DNA of 64,000 nt from Niabella drilacis (lineage in GTDB: Bacteria; Bacteroidota; Bacteroidia; Chitinophagales; Chitinophagaceae). The DNA is taken from positions 62,001 through 126,000 of the forward strand of contig NZ_FMZO01000014.1 in NCBI RefSeq assembly GCF_900101395.1, given 5' to 3'. Below the pieces are notes generated by a model that was not told the DNA's origin, did not search any database, and saw nothing but the letters and a program-made list of their open reading frames with translations. Both the position numbers and the translations under genes were made by a program. Shown here piece by piece: positions 53,572 through 63,073 of the stretch (position 1 is its first letter; each line of letters begins with the position of its first letter).

Positions 53572-54342
53572 TCTTCGTATTTTTAATTTTCCTGCAGCCC
53601 GGCGCCCTATGCTTTTCCTGATCTGCCGTAACAGGCTTTCCTGCTAAGATACCACAACAGGGTAAATTGCGGAGCCCGCAGATCCTGCGGACCATTTGAC
53701 CGGCATCACCCATCTTTTTAATCCTGTATATGTTTTGAACATCATCCGTACCGGCTGTTCCAAATGTACACAACACCCAAAGCTGTAAGCGCTATTTTCA
53801 TTCGCTTTAATAATACTTTCTTTCAGCAGTCAGTCAGCATTTTGAATGTGAAAATGAAACCGGGCACCAGATAGAAAAAGCACCCGGCATTGAACCATGC
53901 CCGAATGTCCGGGGAAATCTGAACGGGAACATTCAACAGCCCGCCTGCCGGTCAGCGACCGGAAAAGATAAAAAAATTGACGCCCGACAACATTTGTCCC
54001 CCCAATACCCAAACAAATGTTAACAAACCGCCCGAAAATGAAATTTTGGAATGGTTGTTGCAACATTAAACATGAAAAGACGTTTATCACAATAATACCT
54101 CAGGTAGGGTTGATATAAAAAGGTATTAAATTTTCTCATAAGCAGTTAGTTTTGGTTGCGTCCCCTGTTTCTACAGGGGACTATTTTTTTGCGGGCACCG
54201 TAACCGGAACCGGCATTTTTTGTTGTTGCAATAAACGCCTCCGGGATCTCTGCGGTTTCAGCGGCCTTTCATCCGGGAGTTCAATGTATGCAATGCTTCA
54301 GCAGTAAAACAGGAGGCCCTTGCCCGTTTTGAATACCGCTTT
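53572..54342. other. long structured intergenic region
   Basis: About 770 bases without a supported gene. It contains a series of inverted repeats: CCGGG/CCCGG (53860-53887), GAATGT/ACATTC (53903-53934), CCGGTC/GACCGG (53948-53962), AACATTTGT/ACAAATGTT (53989-54021), TGTTGCAACA (54056-54065) and the terminator at 54160. A tiny plus-strand frame MKRRLSQ sits at 54073-54096. A structured plus-strand RNA is possible but no known RNA family was recognised. Confidence 0.45.
54160..54190 (+). terminator. strong plus-strand Rho-independent terminator
   Basis: GTCCCCTGT-TTCT-ACAGGGGAC, a perfect 9-bp stem with a 4-base loop, then TA and a run of seven T. Its T tract points to plus-strand transcripts, although all nearby genes are on the minus strand. 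It is the best hint of an unannotated rightward transcript in 53.8-54.2 kb. Confidence 0.75.
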
Positions 54343-55287
54343 TTACAGCGTAGATGTGTAGCGAATGCCAAAGTAGCCGGCGGTTCTTTCAAATACCTGC
54401 ATCAGCGCATCCAGCTTCAGGTAGCGCTCCGCATTCATGTTCTCATATGGGATCCGGCAGTGGGTGCTGATCGGCAGCCCGCGTTTTTTTAAAAAGTATT
54501 TTGCCGAAAACGGGTAGCTGAGGTCAACCACCGTATCCATCATATCCAGCTGCTCATTCAGCTGGCGGAGCGCCGCTGTGCTGCCGCCGGTTTCAAAACG
54601 ATCGACCAGGTAACGGTATAATTCCGGGTACAGGTTAGCCCCGATAGGGGCAATGCCTGCCGCACCGGCTTCCAGTGAAAGGAGTGCCGTAGCCGTATTG
54701 GCATTGTAGAACGAAAGGCGGGATCCTGATATAGCCTGCAGCTTGGCCCGGATGCGCCCCGGATTACAGCTTGTATCCTTATGGTAAAGAAACCGGCCGG
54801 TAGTGGCCAGCCATTGTATGAGCCCGGGCGATAGCTGCCGCTTGTAGGGGTAGGGGCATTCATAAAGGCCCAGCGGAATATTGCGGGTGCGCTGCAGCAA
54901 TTGCTCTGTTTTTTGCTTAAACACATCATCCGGCTCTTCCGCTGCGGCCAGCTGGTTGTTAATGACCACAACGGCCTCCACCCCGGTATCGTATACCCGG
55001 GCAATAAAATCGGCACAGGTATGCAGGTTGCTGGTAAAGGTACCTGATGCCACAACCGGCACTCTTGCCCCTGCTGCCTCCACCACCGTCCGCACCAGTT
55101 TTATTCTTTCCGCATCGGTCAGCTGGAACATTTCACCGGAGAGGCAATTGGCAAATAATCCTTTTGCCCCGTTCTGTATATAAAATTCCGTCAGGGTTTT
55201 CAATCCCTCCAGGTCGGGCTGATTGTTTTCCAGAAAGGGAGTAAGCATTACCGGCCAGAGGCCGCGGGGCAGGGTTTCCGGTTTCAT
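54343..55287 (-). CDS. DapA/NanA-family aldolase (lyase)
   Basis: 314 residues of the dihydrodipicolinate synthase/N-acetylneuraminate lyase family, a (beta/alpha)8 barrel. The Schiff-base lysine is K170 (RFLYHKDTSCNPG) and the catalytic tyrosine Y142 (IPLGLYECPYPYK). The GTTGE substrate loop reads NCLSGEMFQL. No signal peptide: it acts in the cytoplasm on a 2-keto acid sugar such as a sialic or keto-deoxy acid. It is the last gene of PUL-like operon 2, 28 bases after a sialidase-fold gene, which suggests but does not prove a sialic-acid-like route. Confidence 0.88.
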   Translation of the reverse strand: MKPETLPRGLWPVMLTPFLENNQPDLEGLKTLTEFYIQNGAKGLFANCLSGEMFQLTDAERIKLVRTVVEAAGARVPVVASGTFTSNLHTCADFIARVYDTGVEAVVVINNQLAAAEEPDDVFKQKTEQLLQRTRNIPLGLYECPYPYKRQLSPGLIQWLATTGRFLYHKDTSCNPGRIRAKLQAISGSRLSFYNANTATALLSLEAGAAGIAPIGANLYPELYRYLVDRFETGGSTAALRQLNEQLDMMDTVVDLSYPFSAKYFLKKRGLPISTHCRIPYENMNAERYLKLDALMQVFERTAGYFGIRYTSTL

Positions 55288-55315
55288 ATTCTTTATTTTT
55301 AACGTGCAGGGTTCT

Positions 55316-56407
55316 TTATTTTATGGGAGTGGCATTTTCCAGGATCCAGTCTTTCGATGCCGACCAGAAAGCGATCTTTTTACGGTTCCAGGTATAGGTA
55401 ACCATTACCCTGTTGCCGGTGCTGATGATGGCGGGATAGGAGTACTCGTCCTTACCGGCGCCTTTTTCGATCATCAGCTGTTTTGACCAGGTTTGGCCGT
55501 TGTCTGTTGAAACGGCCAGGGCCAGGGCGCCTCTCGATCCCCAGTTTTCCCCTGTAGGGTTATAGGCCAGCGCCAGCGTACCTCCCGGAAGCCTTGCCAC
55601 ATCAATACCACTATTAGGGTTGGGAAGCGTTGTTTTGCGGGCCGCGGACCAGGTTTTACCGTAATCCCTGGAATCCGTCCGGCAAATTACACCCGCAGTG
55701 CTGCGCAGCAGGGCATGTACCCGGCCGGGCGCCGACTCCCAGAGGGTTGGCTGAATAATTCCTTTGCCGGTGATCTGGCGGCGGTCGATGCCGATATAGG
55801 GTGTTGCCGTCCAGGTTTTACCCTTATCGGCACTGCGGTCAAAAAATACATTCCAGTCGCCCATCTCGTTAGAGGCCCCGGCCAGCCAGTCTCCGTTCGA
55901 GAGCACGATCATCTTGTTGCGTACCGGTCCGCGGCCCCCTGTATCGCCAGGCACCAGTTCTCCCGGAGCGGACCAGGTTTTACCCTCGTTGCCGGAAGTC
56001 ATTACATAGGTTTGCCAGGTGGGTATTTCCTTACCCACTTTAAAAAACAGCCAGATGGTTCCATCCGGGGCCTTAAATAATACCGGGTTCCAGTGTGGCT
56101 CCTGCCTGATCTTTGCTACTTCCACGGGGGGCTGCCACCGGCCCGGTGCACCGCTGGTGATCCAGATGCCCACATCATCATCTTTTTCCTTTGTGCCGCC
56201 AAACCATGCTGCCAGGTACCGCCCGTTCTTTAAAGCAATGACCGTGGAGGCATGACATTGGGGAAAGGGCCGGTCATCTCCAAATAAAAATCCTTTTATG
56301 GGATCTGTTTCCCCCGGTGCTGCAGGCCCCTGGCGGAATGCCTGAAATACCGGCGCCAGCAATAGCAGCCCCGCCACCATGCCCATTATTTTATTCCTGT
56401 TACTCAT
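55316..56407 (-). CDS. exported sialidase-fold protein (BNR repeats)
   Basis: 363 residues from the ATG at 56407 (MSNRNKIMGMVAGLLLLAP); the in-frame ATG at 56464 is rejected because it precedes the signal peptide by 19 polar residues. A six-bladed propeller with four Asp boxes: SGNEGKTWSAP, SADKGKTWTAT, SRDYGKTWSAA and STDNGQTWSKQ. The arginine triad of true sialidases cannot be confirmed; QCHASTVIALKNGRYLAAWF and IKRQ/PHWNPVLFKAPDG-type segments are like the BNR_2 group that also holds lyases and hydrolases of other acids. Exported, with an aldolase downstream. Confidence 0.85.
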   Translation of the reverse strand: MSNRNKIMGMVAGLLLLAPVFQAFRQGPAAPGETDPIKGFLFGDDRPFPQCHASTVIALKNGRYLAAWFGGTKEKDDDVGIWITSGAPGRWQPPVEVAKIRQEPHWNPVLFKAPDGTIWLFFKVGKEIPTWQTYVMTSGNEGKTWSAPGELVPGDTGGRGPVRNKMIVLSNGDWLAGASNEMGDWNVFFDRSADKGKTWTATPYIGIDRRQITGKGIIQPTLWESAPGRVHALLRSTAGVICRTDSRDYGKTWSAARKTTLPNPNSGIDVARLPGGTLALAYNPTGENWGSRGALALAVSTDNGQTWSKQLMIEKGAGKDEYSYPAIISTGNRVMVTYTWNRKKIAFWSASKDWILENATPIK

Positions 56408-56463
56408 GAACTCCTGTTTCGTTGTTGTTTTAAAAATTGCTTTGCCGGTCTTCCCTTCCTGCA

Positions 56464-58644
56464 TCAGGGTATCACTTTAAGGTAGCGCCCCATCCAGTAA
56501 GCCAGCAGGTATTCTGCGCCGGTTAATTCCGAGCGCCCCCCATCGCCCCCATCCAATATAAACTCGTTACTGTTGAACCGGTGCGCAGGGCGTTCGGCCG
56601 GGGAAATCACTTCGCGGGTAAACTGCATCCGGAACCCGGGATCAATAAAATCAAGATCCTTCCGGTGCGCGTTTTTTATATCCCAGCGAACGAGGTCCAT
56701 TGGGAACTCGCGCAGGTACCACAACACAGCTGCCCTATCAAAAGTGCCGGTGGTGCCCAGGGTAATCAGGTTCCACACCGGGTTCTTTTCCGGCGCTTCT
56801 ATCTGATAGTATTCGTTGATGGCCTTTGTATATTTTTTTTGCAGGCTTACATCCAATGCATGGTGATACAACGGCCAGAAGCTCAGGAACTCCATTTCAT
56901 CATCCGAGTGGTTCCAGGGCCCGGAGCCCATATCGATGCCCTCATACATAACCCCCGGCGTGGCTTTTATATTATAGGGGCTGATCATGATGTTGTCGAG
57001 ATAGCCGTGATCCTTCATAAGCCTTAATGCTTCTGTTTTGTACAGGGCCTTACCGGTAAGTGCATAGCCCAGCTGCAGGCCGGCAATTATATCCACACTT
57101 CCTAATTTACGATCGCTGATGGTGGGCGCATAGCTGTTAACATAATCCGGGTGCCAGCGCCCCCACAGGGTGGGCCGGCCGTTGGCATCTACAAAGTTGT
57201 AGTTGTTCCGGATAATATGCATGAGTATGGCATCTATAAAACCGGCCACCTTTTTTTTCTCGTCCTTTGTGCGGGCAACGTATTGATCCATTAATGCGGC
57301 CACAAAGATGTAGCCGACAAACTCGTCGCTGCTGGTGGTACCCTTCCATTCCCAGCCGGTATCCTGCGAGGGGCGCCAGGCTTCCGGGTCCGACACTTTA
57401 AAGCCTTTCCGCTCAAAAGTGCGTGCGGGAAAGCCTGCAAGCGGGTTTACAGACAGCAGCCGCTCAAAGGCCGTAAAGGACTCCCAGGCATTTTGCCGGG
57501 CCTTTGCCTCTTTGGTAACCGCATAACGGAAAGCCTGGCTTCCCAGGTAAAAAGCGGTCCAGAGGCCGTCATTGTCGGTGTCTGCCATTTCGGCCGTACC
57601 CGCATCGCCGGCCACCGGCATCCGCAGCTCGGCCAGCAGCCCGTACCGGATATGCCGCTGCCGGATCTTGTTTTCAAAATAAGCGGCCTTGCCGGCATAG
57701 GTTGTGGGCTGGTAATGCACCTGGTTAAGCCCCGTTGGGCTCAGCAGGAACAGGTCGCCGTTACGATCCGTGGTAAGATCCACAATGCTGTCGTTGTCCA
57801 GCCAGCGGCGCGAGGCAAAATACCGGTAGTCTCTGGCATTATTCTTTTTACAGAAGGCTCCGGCGGCTGTTCCGCTCCAGATCCCGTCCTGCGTTTTTAA
57901 CAGGCATTGGATACCGGTTACCGGTACCCGGGTTTGTAATGGCATTATTACCCTGCCGGTTCCCGCATCCAGCATATAATACCCGTCCGGTGTGCCCAGG
58001 CCAAGCTCGTTGTCGTAAAAAGTAATGGCCGTTAATGCCCGGTCTGCAGCATGCAGCTTTTCAGGCCGGTCATTTTTTACACGGTATACCGATCCCCCGC
58101 CCAGCGCGTAAAAGACACCTTTGTGTACCCGTGGTGTATGAAGGGTTTCGCCGGGCAATGTTAGCGGGGTAAGCACCCCGTTCCGGTAAAGGGCTGCCCC
58201 GCCGGGCCCGGTTAAAAATACGGCTCCGTTCTTACTTACCGCCAATGCATCATACCGGTTTGCAGGCAATATGCCATAGGGCATCCCAGCTTCCGTATTG
58301 GACAAAAAACGATCGCTGTACAGGTAATATAATGCCCCCGTGGTTTCCTGTATCGTAATATCGGCGGGCAGTTTACCGGAAAGGGGGCGGTAATACCGGT
58401 CTTTTACCAGCTCCGTACCCTGCACTCTTAACACGCCGGCATCCGAAAGCACAAAAAGGCGGTTATCATTATCTGCCAGAACCTTTTTCAGCCGGGCATG
58501 CCGCAGGTCCGGCGCCGGGCTGTATTTTATGGAAACGGGCTGTATAAAACCACCGGGCGTGTTTTGGGCATAAAGCAGGCCGCACCCGGTAAACAGGAAT
58601 AAGAAAAAGAGAACCGGTCTTTTATGCATTACAGGTAACATCAT
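56464..58644 (-). CDS. exported beta-propeller plus helical-barrel protein
   Basis: 727 residues from the ATG at 58644 (MMLPVMHKRPVLFFLFLFTG); this ATG overlaps the TGA of the upstream sialidase-fold gene by 4 bases. After the signal peptide, about residues 30-330 form a propeller of the 'two-component-regulator propeller/ligand-binding sensor' style with repeated short blades (NRLFVLSDAGVLRVQGTELV, GVFYALGGGSVYRVKNDRP, GDLFLLSPTGLNQV). The C-terminal ~370 residues are helical, probably an (alpha/alpha) barrel (ADTDNDGLWTAFYLGSQAFR, SSDEFVGYIFVAALMDQYVA, WNLITLGTTGTFDRAAVLWY). No glycosidase family is recognised with confidence. It sits between two sialidase-fold genes. Confidence 0.75.
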   Translation of the reverse strand: MMLPVMHKRPVLFFLFLFTGCGLLYAQNTPGGFIQPVSIKYSPAPDLRHARLKKVLADNDNRLFVLSDAGVLRVQGTELVKDRYYRPLSGKLPADITIQETTGALYYLYSDRFLSNTEAGMPYGILPANRYDALAVSKNGAVFLTGPGGAALYRNGVLTPLTLPGETLHTPRVHKGVFYALGGGSVYRVKNDRPEKLHAADRALTAITFYDNELGLGTPDGYYMLDAGTGRVIMPLQTRVPVTGIQCLLKTQDGIWSGTAAGAFCKKNNARDYRYFASRRWLDNDSIVDLTTDRNGDLFLLSPTGLNQVHYQPTTYAGKAAYFENKIRQRHIRYGLLAELRMPVAGDAGTAEMADTDNDGLWTAFYLGSQAFRYAVTKEAKARQNAWESFTAFERLLSVNPLAGFPARTFERKGFKVSDPEAWRPSQDTGWEWKGTTSSDEFVGYIFVAALMDQYVARTKDEKKKVAGFIDAILMHIIRNNYNFVDANGRPTLWGRWHPDYVNSYAPTISDRKLGSVDIIAGLQLGYALTGKALYKTEALRLMKDHGYLDNIMISPYNIKATPGVMYEGIDMGSGPWNHSDDEMEFLSFWPLYHHALDVSLQKKYTKAINEYYQIEAPEKNPVWNLITLGTTGTFDRAAVLWYLREFPMDLVRWDIKNAHRKDLDFIDPGFRMQFTREVISPAERPAHRFNSNEFILDGGDGGRSELTGAEYLLAYWMGRYLKVIP

Positions 58645-59849
58645 GGGGCTATGATCTTTTGCGGGTCCACAACAACATACTTGATAGCAGCTCCTTTGCC
58701 GGCAGATAATTTGTAGGAGTAACTGATGTGCAAAAGCCCGTCCGGGGCGGTAAGCACAGCGGGGTAGGAGAAGCTGCCCTGGTCCTTCGGAACCTCCTCT
58801 AATGGCTCGCTCCACTTCCAGGACCGGCCTTCGTCGGCAGATATATACAGGCGGATGCGGTAGCGCCCGTCGTCAATATCGTTGCCTACAAAGGCCCATT
58901 TGCCATCCTTTAGTTTGCTGACGGCAACACTGGCCGTATTGGGTATTGAGGTGGGCATTGCGGGCGACCAGCTTATCCCCCTGTCAGCCGATTCGCTGAT
59001 CTTCACTCTTGCCGGGGCATCGCCGTTGTCGCGCATAAAAGCTACCAGGGTTCCGTCTTTTTTTTGTATAAATGCCGGTTGTATATTTCCCCTTCCTACA
59101 ATGGGCAGGCCCGGCGTCCAGCTGCTGCCATCGTCCTTTGAAATGGCCGTGAGCGAAAAGTTGAACCCGTCTGAGTACAGCGGTAGCAGGAGGGTGCCGT
59201 CCTCAAGGATCAGCGGGGCGATCCGGGTCATCCAGCCCATGCTTCTTTTGCCGGGGTCCTTTGATGCCTGAAGGATCATTGCATCATACTGAGGTGCATA
59301 GGCCGCCCAGCCATGGTGCGTGGGGGGCAGCTGTTTTAATTTTGTTTCTACTTCATTTGCAAATGCATCCCCGGGTTTCAGCAATATATTATCCTGCCAG
59401 TTCCACACCGGGGGGCCGTCTGTATTGTAATTTTCTGAAGTACGGTACCGCAGGATGGCGTTTTCCCAGCGGTTCGCGTTCACTGCGATCCACACTAAAA
59501 ACAATTTATTCCGGCGGTTGAGGAAAAGCACCGGGTTGCAGTCCGGCAGGTTATAGGTATCTGCCATCAGGAAGGGGGCGCTCCATTGACGCGCATTCTT
59601 TTTTAAACGGGCACCCATGATCCGCACATCATCTGCATTACGCTCCCCGCTCCCCTGGAACCAGGCTGCCAGCACATCCCCGTTTGGAAGCAGGGCCAGG
59701 CTGCTTCCATGCACATGCTCCGGCTGCTCCGGAAAGATCAGCATGCTTTTAGCAATGTACTTACTGTTGCCGGTTTGGGCGCCTGTGCCGGCAGGGAAGA
59801 TCACCAGCAGCAGGGCTATCAAAGCTGCTTTCTGAAACATCGTATCCAT
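58641..59849 (-). CDS. exported sialidase-fold protein (BNR repeats)
   Basis: 402 residues with a signal peptide (MFQKAALIALLLVIFPAGTG). A six-bladed propeller with Asp boxes SKDDGSSWTPG, SADRGISWSPA and SADEGRSWKWS; the opening reads HVHGSSLALLPNGDVLAAWF and the end SYPAVLTAPDGLLHISYSYK, the pattern of BNR_2 sialidase-like proteins. Substrate unproven. It starts 8 bases after the PhoPQ-related gene and overlaps the propeller/barrel gene by 4 bases. Confidence 0.86.
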   Translation of the reverse strand: MDTMFQKAALIALLLVIFPAGTGAQTGNSKYIAKSMLIFPEQPEHVHGSSLALLPNGDVLAAWFQGSGERNADDVRIMGARLKKNARQWSAPFLMADTYNLPDCNPVLFLNRRNKLFLVWIAVNANRWENAILRYRTSENYNTDGPPVWNWQDNILLKPGDAFANEVETKLKQLPPTHHGWAAYAPQYDAMILQASKDPGKRSMGWMTRIAPLILEDGTLLLPLYSDGFNFSLTAISKDDGSSWTPGLPIVGRGNIQPAFIQKKDGTLVAFMRDNGDAPARVKISESADRGISWSPAMPTSIPNTASVAVSKLKDGKWAFVGNDIDDGRYRIRLYISADEGRSWKWSEPLEEVPKDQGSFSYPAVLTAPDGLLHISYSYKLSAGKGAAIKYVVVDPQKIIAP

Positions 59850-59857
59850 GCGGTCTG

Positions 59858-61216
59858 TTAAAGGATCTTTTTATTATTGGTCATAAACGCCCGGGTACAT
59901 ACCGTATAGGAGCCGCCGTTGGGGTTTTTGTATTTTAGTTCCACATAAAATGAATAAAAACCGGATCGGGGCAATGCTTCTGTAACCCGTACCGTTCCAT
60001 CCGGTGCATAGCCTGCTTCTTTCTCCTGCCATTTTTCATCCCTGAAGTCCATATCCTTTGAGCTGGCATACCAGATGGAAGCCCCGGTCAGCTGATCGGG
60101 ACTGGCCTGTACCTTTATACGTACCTTTTTTTTCTTCACAGCGGTGGTCCAGGTATACTCCGGATATTTGCCATTAGCGGCGGCTATTCCAAAAAAGGCG
60201 CTCAACGCCGGAAAAGCGGTTATTCCATTGTTGAGGTCATGCCCTGCATTGGGTGTGTAATGGATCATATTTTTACCCGGGATCTCTTTCAGGTAGTTTT
60301 TGGTATTGTCGATCACCCAATAAGGATCGTTGGTGCCAATAAAGATCATCTTGGGCATGGTCAGCGTTTTACGGTAAGAGTAGGGATCTATCATCGTAAC
60401 AATATCTTTACCCCCGGGGGCATTCATGCCCTGTACAATGCCCAGCTTTACATAGTCCTGTATCTCCACGCTGTAATCGCCGTAGGCATCGATCTGGTGC
60501 TGCAGGTTCACGGGCATGTTCAGGATGTCGATCACCATAGGCCCAATGGCCACCACGCGGGGATCATTGGCCCCGGTAAGCCAGGTGGTCCAGCCTCTTT
60601 TTGAAGCGCCCGAAACCACAAAGCGGTTCATTTTATGGCCGGTTATGGTATTGCAGAAGTCCTGTACGGCATCCATGGCATGCACGGCGCTTTTTACCAT
60701 GGGAAAAAGCAGGGGCCAGGTATAATCGCCATCCTCTTTAAACTGGTGCAGGGTATAGGAGATGGCCGCATCTTCTTTCAAACTGTCAAAAATGGGCTGG
60801 TTGGGCACCTGGCGCAGCACATTTACCACGGCACCGTTGGCCGTTGCTATCTGGCTCATGCCCATGGCAAACCGGTCGTCCTTACCGGACCAGTTGGGGA
60901 TCTCCGTATCTTTTTTATTGCTGCCCCCGGTTATAAAGAGGAGGGCTGCATCATATTTAATCTTTTGCGGAACAAAAATGGTCAGCTGGTGCTTCCAGGT
61001 ATACCCATGCCATTTCTGGGAGGTCAGCAGCAGGTTATACCCCTTTACATCGTTAATGGTAAACGAATCCCTGATCTGCCAGCCATAGGTATCATCTTTT
61101 TTTTTCAGGTATTGCTGTAAGGCATTAGAGGGGGTTACTGTTTCCTGTGCAAAAAGGCTTGTGGTAAACAATAAATACAGTGCGATACAACCGTGTGTAA
61201 ATAGTCTTTTCATCAT
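59858..61216 (-). CDS. PhoPQ-activated-pathogenicity-related (PqaA-type) hydrolase
   Basis: 452 residues with a signal peptide (to about residue 25). The PhoPQ_related family is an alpha/beta hydrolase: GYTWKHQLTIFVPQKIKYDA, LLFITGGSNKKDTEIPNWSG, nucleophile in FVVSGASKRGWTTWLTGAND, acid in FIGTNDPYWVIDNTKNYL and His in HYTPNAGHDLNNGI. Despite the family name there is no link to virulence here; its position behind SusCD suggests an esterase on the imported glycan. An ATG at 61213 is an equivalent start. Confidence 0.88.
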   Translation of the reverse strand: MMKRLFTHGCIALYLLFTTSLFAQETVTPSNALQQYLKKKDDTYGWQIRDSFTINDVKGYNLLLTSQKWHGYTWKHQLTIFVPQKIKYDAALLFITGGSNKKDTEIPNWSGKDDRFAMGMSQIATANGAVVNVLRQVPNQPIFDSLKEDAAISYTLHQFKEDGDYTWPLLFPMVKSAVHAMDAVQDFCNTITGHKMNRFVVSGASKRGWTTWLTGANDPRVVAIGPMVIDILNMPVNLQHQIDAYGDYSVEIQDYVKLGIVQGMNAPGGKDIVTMIDPYSYRKTLTMPKMIFIGTNDPYWVIDNTKNYLKEIPGKNMIHYTPNAGHDLNNGITAFPALSAFFGIAAANGKYPEYTWTTAVKKKKVRIKVQASPDQLTGASIWYASSKDMDFRDEKWQEKEAGYAPDGTVRVTEALPRSGFYSFYVELKYKNPNGGSYTVCTRAFMTNNKKIL

Positions 61217-61258
61217 TTCTATGAGTATATGTTATTAAATATAGACGGTTTTTGCGGT

Positions 61259-61346
61259 CAGGCAATGGAGTCAATGGTCAATAGTTGGTGGTCTCCGGAA
61301 CAGGGTACCAACCTGAAACTTTAAACTTCAAACCTGAAACTGAAAC
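61259..61346. repeat. short degenerate repeats in the susD-hydrolase gap
   Basis: A GTCAATGG-TCAATAGTTGG-type segment (about 61269-61289) is followed by an ACCTGAAACT-type run repeated with variations three times at 61309-61346 (for example CCTGAAACT and TCAAACCTGAAACTG). Such low-complexity intergenic repeats are seen in several Bacteroidota genomes (general knowledge). Confidence 0.5.
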
Positions 61347-63050
61347 TTACCACGGCTTGCCGGTGCCCTGCAGCACCCACATCCTGGACCAGGGGCTGTT
61401 GCCGGTGCCATCCGCGCCAAAGCCTGAGTAGCTGGTCACTTCCAGTTTTGCAGCGGCGGCTTTTTCATTCTTCCCGTTAATGTTCTGCTCTTCCCTTGGG
61501 TAATAAAAACGCAGGGGCAGCTCCGGGGCAATGGTATTGCCCTGCACCCCGTGAATTTTCGGGAACCCCGTCCTCCTGAAATCGAACCAGGCCTCGGTGG
61601 CATTACTCCAGTTGGCGATCCATTTTTGTGTCATGATCTGCTCCCGGGTATTGTTGAACACCACGCCGCTGTTCTTTATATAGTCCGCATATTGTGTGCT
61701 AACCCCCCAGGCATCAAAGGAGGTTTTAATGCCCGCATAATAGGACTGTTCGGCATTGGCATTGGTCCAGCCTTTTACGGCTTTAGCCTCGGCTATTATA
61801 AAGTTTACTTCTGCGGCACTGATCAGGCGGGCTTTCAGCAGCGGGCCGCTGGCTCCTTTATAAATATCATTAAGCCAGGATACATGCGGGTTTTTGGGCG
61901 CCTGGTTCAGATCCGGGCTCAGGTTGTATGCCTGGGGGCCGGGTAGCGCTACCGGCAGCCCCACATAGTCCGGGTTCTGGTTAATATCGGCTTCCGTTAT
62001 TCCCTTTGTGGCCAGCACATCGGGAGCAATATACCGTACCTTACGCTGCTCCCCGTTAATGACCGTGTCTTTTATAAAATCGCTCTTTGCAGGCAGGCCG
62101 GGTTTTACCTGCAGCATGATCTGCACTTTTGCCGCCCATATCCCCAGCCGGGGGTCCTTCAGGTTCTGCATGCCCGTAACAAAGGTGTTGCACATTTTGA
62201 TACGGCGGAAATTGCTGCCATCGCTGGCATCGTAAGCCGTATTGGTAGGCCAGGAATCCGTTGCGCTGCTGCCGGCAAAAGCCATGGCGGCATCATCGGC
62301 GGCCGCGGTCATAACAGGATACTGTGCCGCGTTGTTCACGATCTTTTCAATACCGGCCCTGGCAACATCGGGCAGCTTTTCAGAAAGACGCATATAATAT
62401 CTTAATGCCAGGGAGTTGGCCAGCTTCCTCCAGCCGGCCGGCCTGGCGCCATAGTACACATCCGTTTTGGCCGGGATAAAGCTGTTGTACTCCTTATCGC
62501 TTTTTGACAAAAGGGTATTGGCTTTTTCCAGGTCTTTAAGGAGGTTTTCATACACCAACTGCTGTGCATCATAAACCGGGAAGGTATATTTGATATCCTC
62601 GCTGTTCCCTTTAAGCGCATCGGTATAGGGAATATCGCCATACAGATCCGTAATCAGCCCAAACACCATCGATTTCATCACCAGCGTCATCCCCTGGGCC
62701 AGCTCATCATTGGCCGCTACCGCTTTATCATATACATACTGGTTGTTCCTTAAGATATTATAGTAGTCGGACCATTCATTGCTACCCTCCCAGTCGTAGC
62801 TGTTATGGGCAGAGGTCCAGCCATCTTTTTGGGTGTACTGCATTACCCCCGATATATCGCCAAACCCGAGGTTCACCCAGGCCCTGCCGGTTTCCGTAAG
62901 CACGGTCGGAAAAACCAGGGAGGGATTGGCCGTTTCCGGGTCGGCACCATTGGGGTTCCGGTTCAGGCTTTCCAGGTGTTGGGTACAGGAGTTCAATAGC
63001 AGGACCAGCAACCCTGCACTTATTAAACAGCATTTCTTTATGATTTGCAT
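61347..63050 (-). CDS. SusD-like outer membrane lipoprotein
   Basis: 567 residues of the SusD-like_2 type. Lipoprotein signal with Cys22 (GLLVLLLNSCTQHLES). Typical features are LNRNPNGADPETANPSLVFP, GDISGVMQYTQKDGWTSAHN and VMKSMVFGLITDLYGDIPYT. It captures substrate for the SusC transporter whose gene ends 23 bases upstream. First downstream partner in PUL-like operon 2. Confidence 0.92.
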   Translation of the reverse strand: MQIIKKCCLISAGLLVLLLNSCTQHLESLNRNPNGADPETANPSLVFPTVLTETGRAWVNLGFGDISGVMQYTQKDGWTSAHNSYDWEGSNEWSDYYNILRNNQYVYDKAVAANDELAQGMTLVMKSMVFGLITDLYGDIPYTDALKGNSEDIKYTFPVYDAQQLVYENLLKDLEKANTLLSKSDKEYNSFIPAKTDVYYGARPAGWRKLANSLALRYYMRLSEKLPDVARAGIEKIVNNAAQYPVMTAAADDAAMAFAGSSATDSWPTNTAYDASDGSNFRRIKMCNTFVTGMQNLKDPRLGIWAAKVQIMLQVKPGLPAKSDFIKDTVINGEQRKVRYIAPDVLATKGITEADINQNPDYVGLPVALPGPQAYNLSPDLNQAPKNPHVSWLNDIYKGASGPLLKARLISAAEVNFIIAEAKAVKGWTNANAEQSYYAGIKTSFDAWGVSTQYADYIKNSGVVFNNTREQIMTQKWIANWSNATEAWFDFRRTGFPKIHGVQGNTIAPELPLRFYYPREEQNINGKNEKAAAAKLEVTSYSGFGADGTGNSPWSRMWVLQGTGKPW

Positions 63051-63073
63051 AATTCCTATTTTAATCGTTGTTC

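Noticed and set aside
53435-53776. A 113-codon minus-strand frame overlapping the GH43 start
   Set aside because: It is out of frame with GH43, cysteine- and arginine-rich, and loses any sense inside the GH43 gene; the GH43 signal peptide gives a good start.
53572-54342. Known RNA families (tmRNA, 6S RNA, RNase P RNA, SRP RNA) or a riboswitch
   Set aside because: None of their conserved motifs were recognised, and no downstream plus-strand gene exists that a riboswitch could control.
59858-61216. Taking the PhoPQ-related hydrolase as a virulence factor
   Set aside because: The name reflects the first described homologue only; the context is a nutrient-uptake operon.
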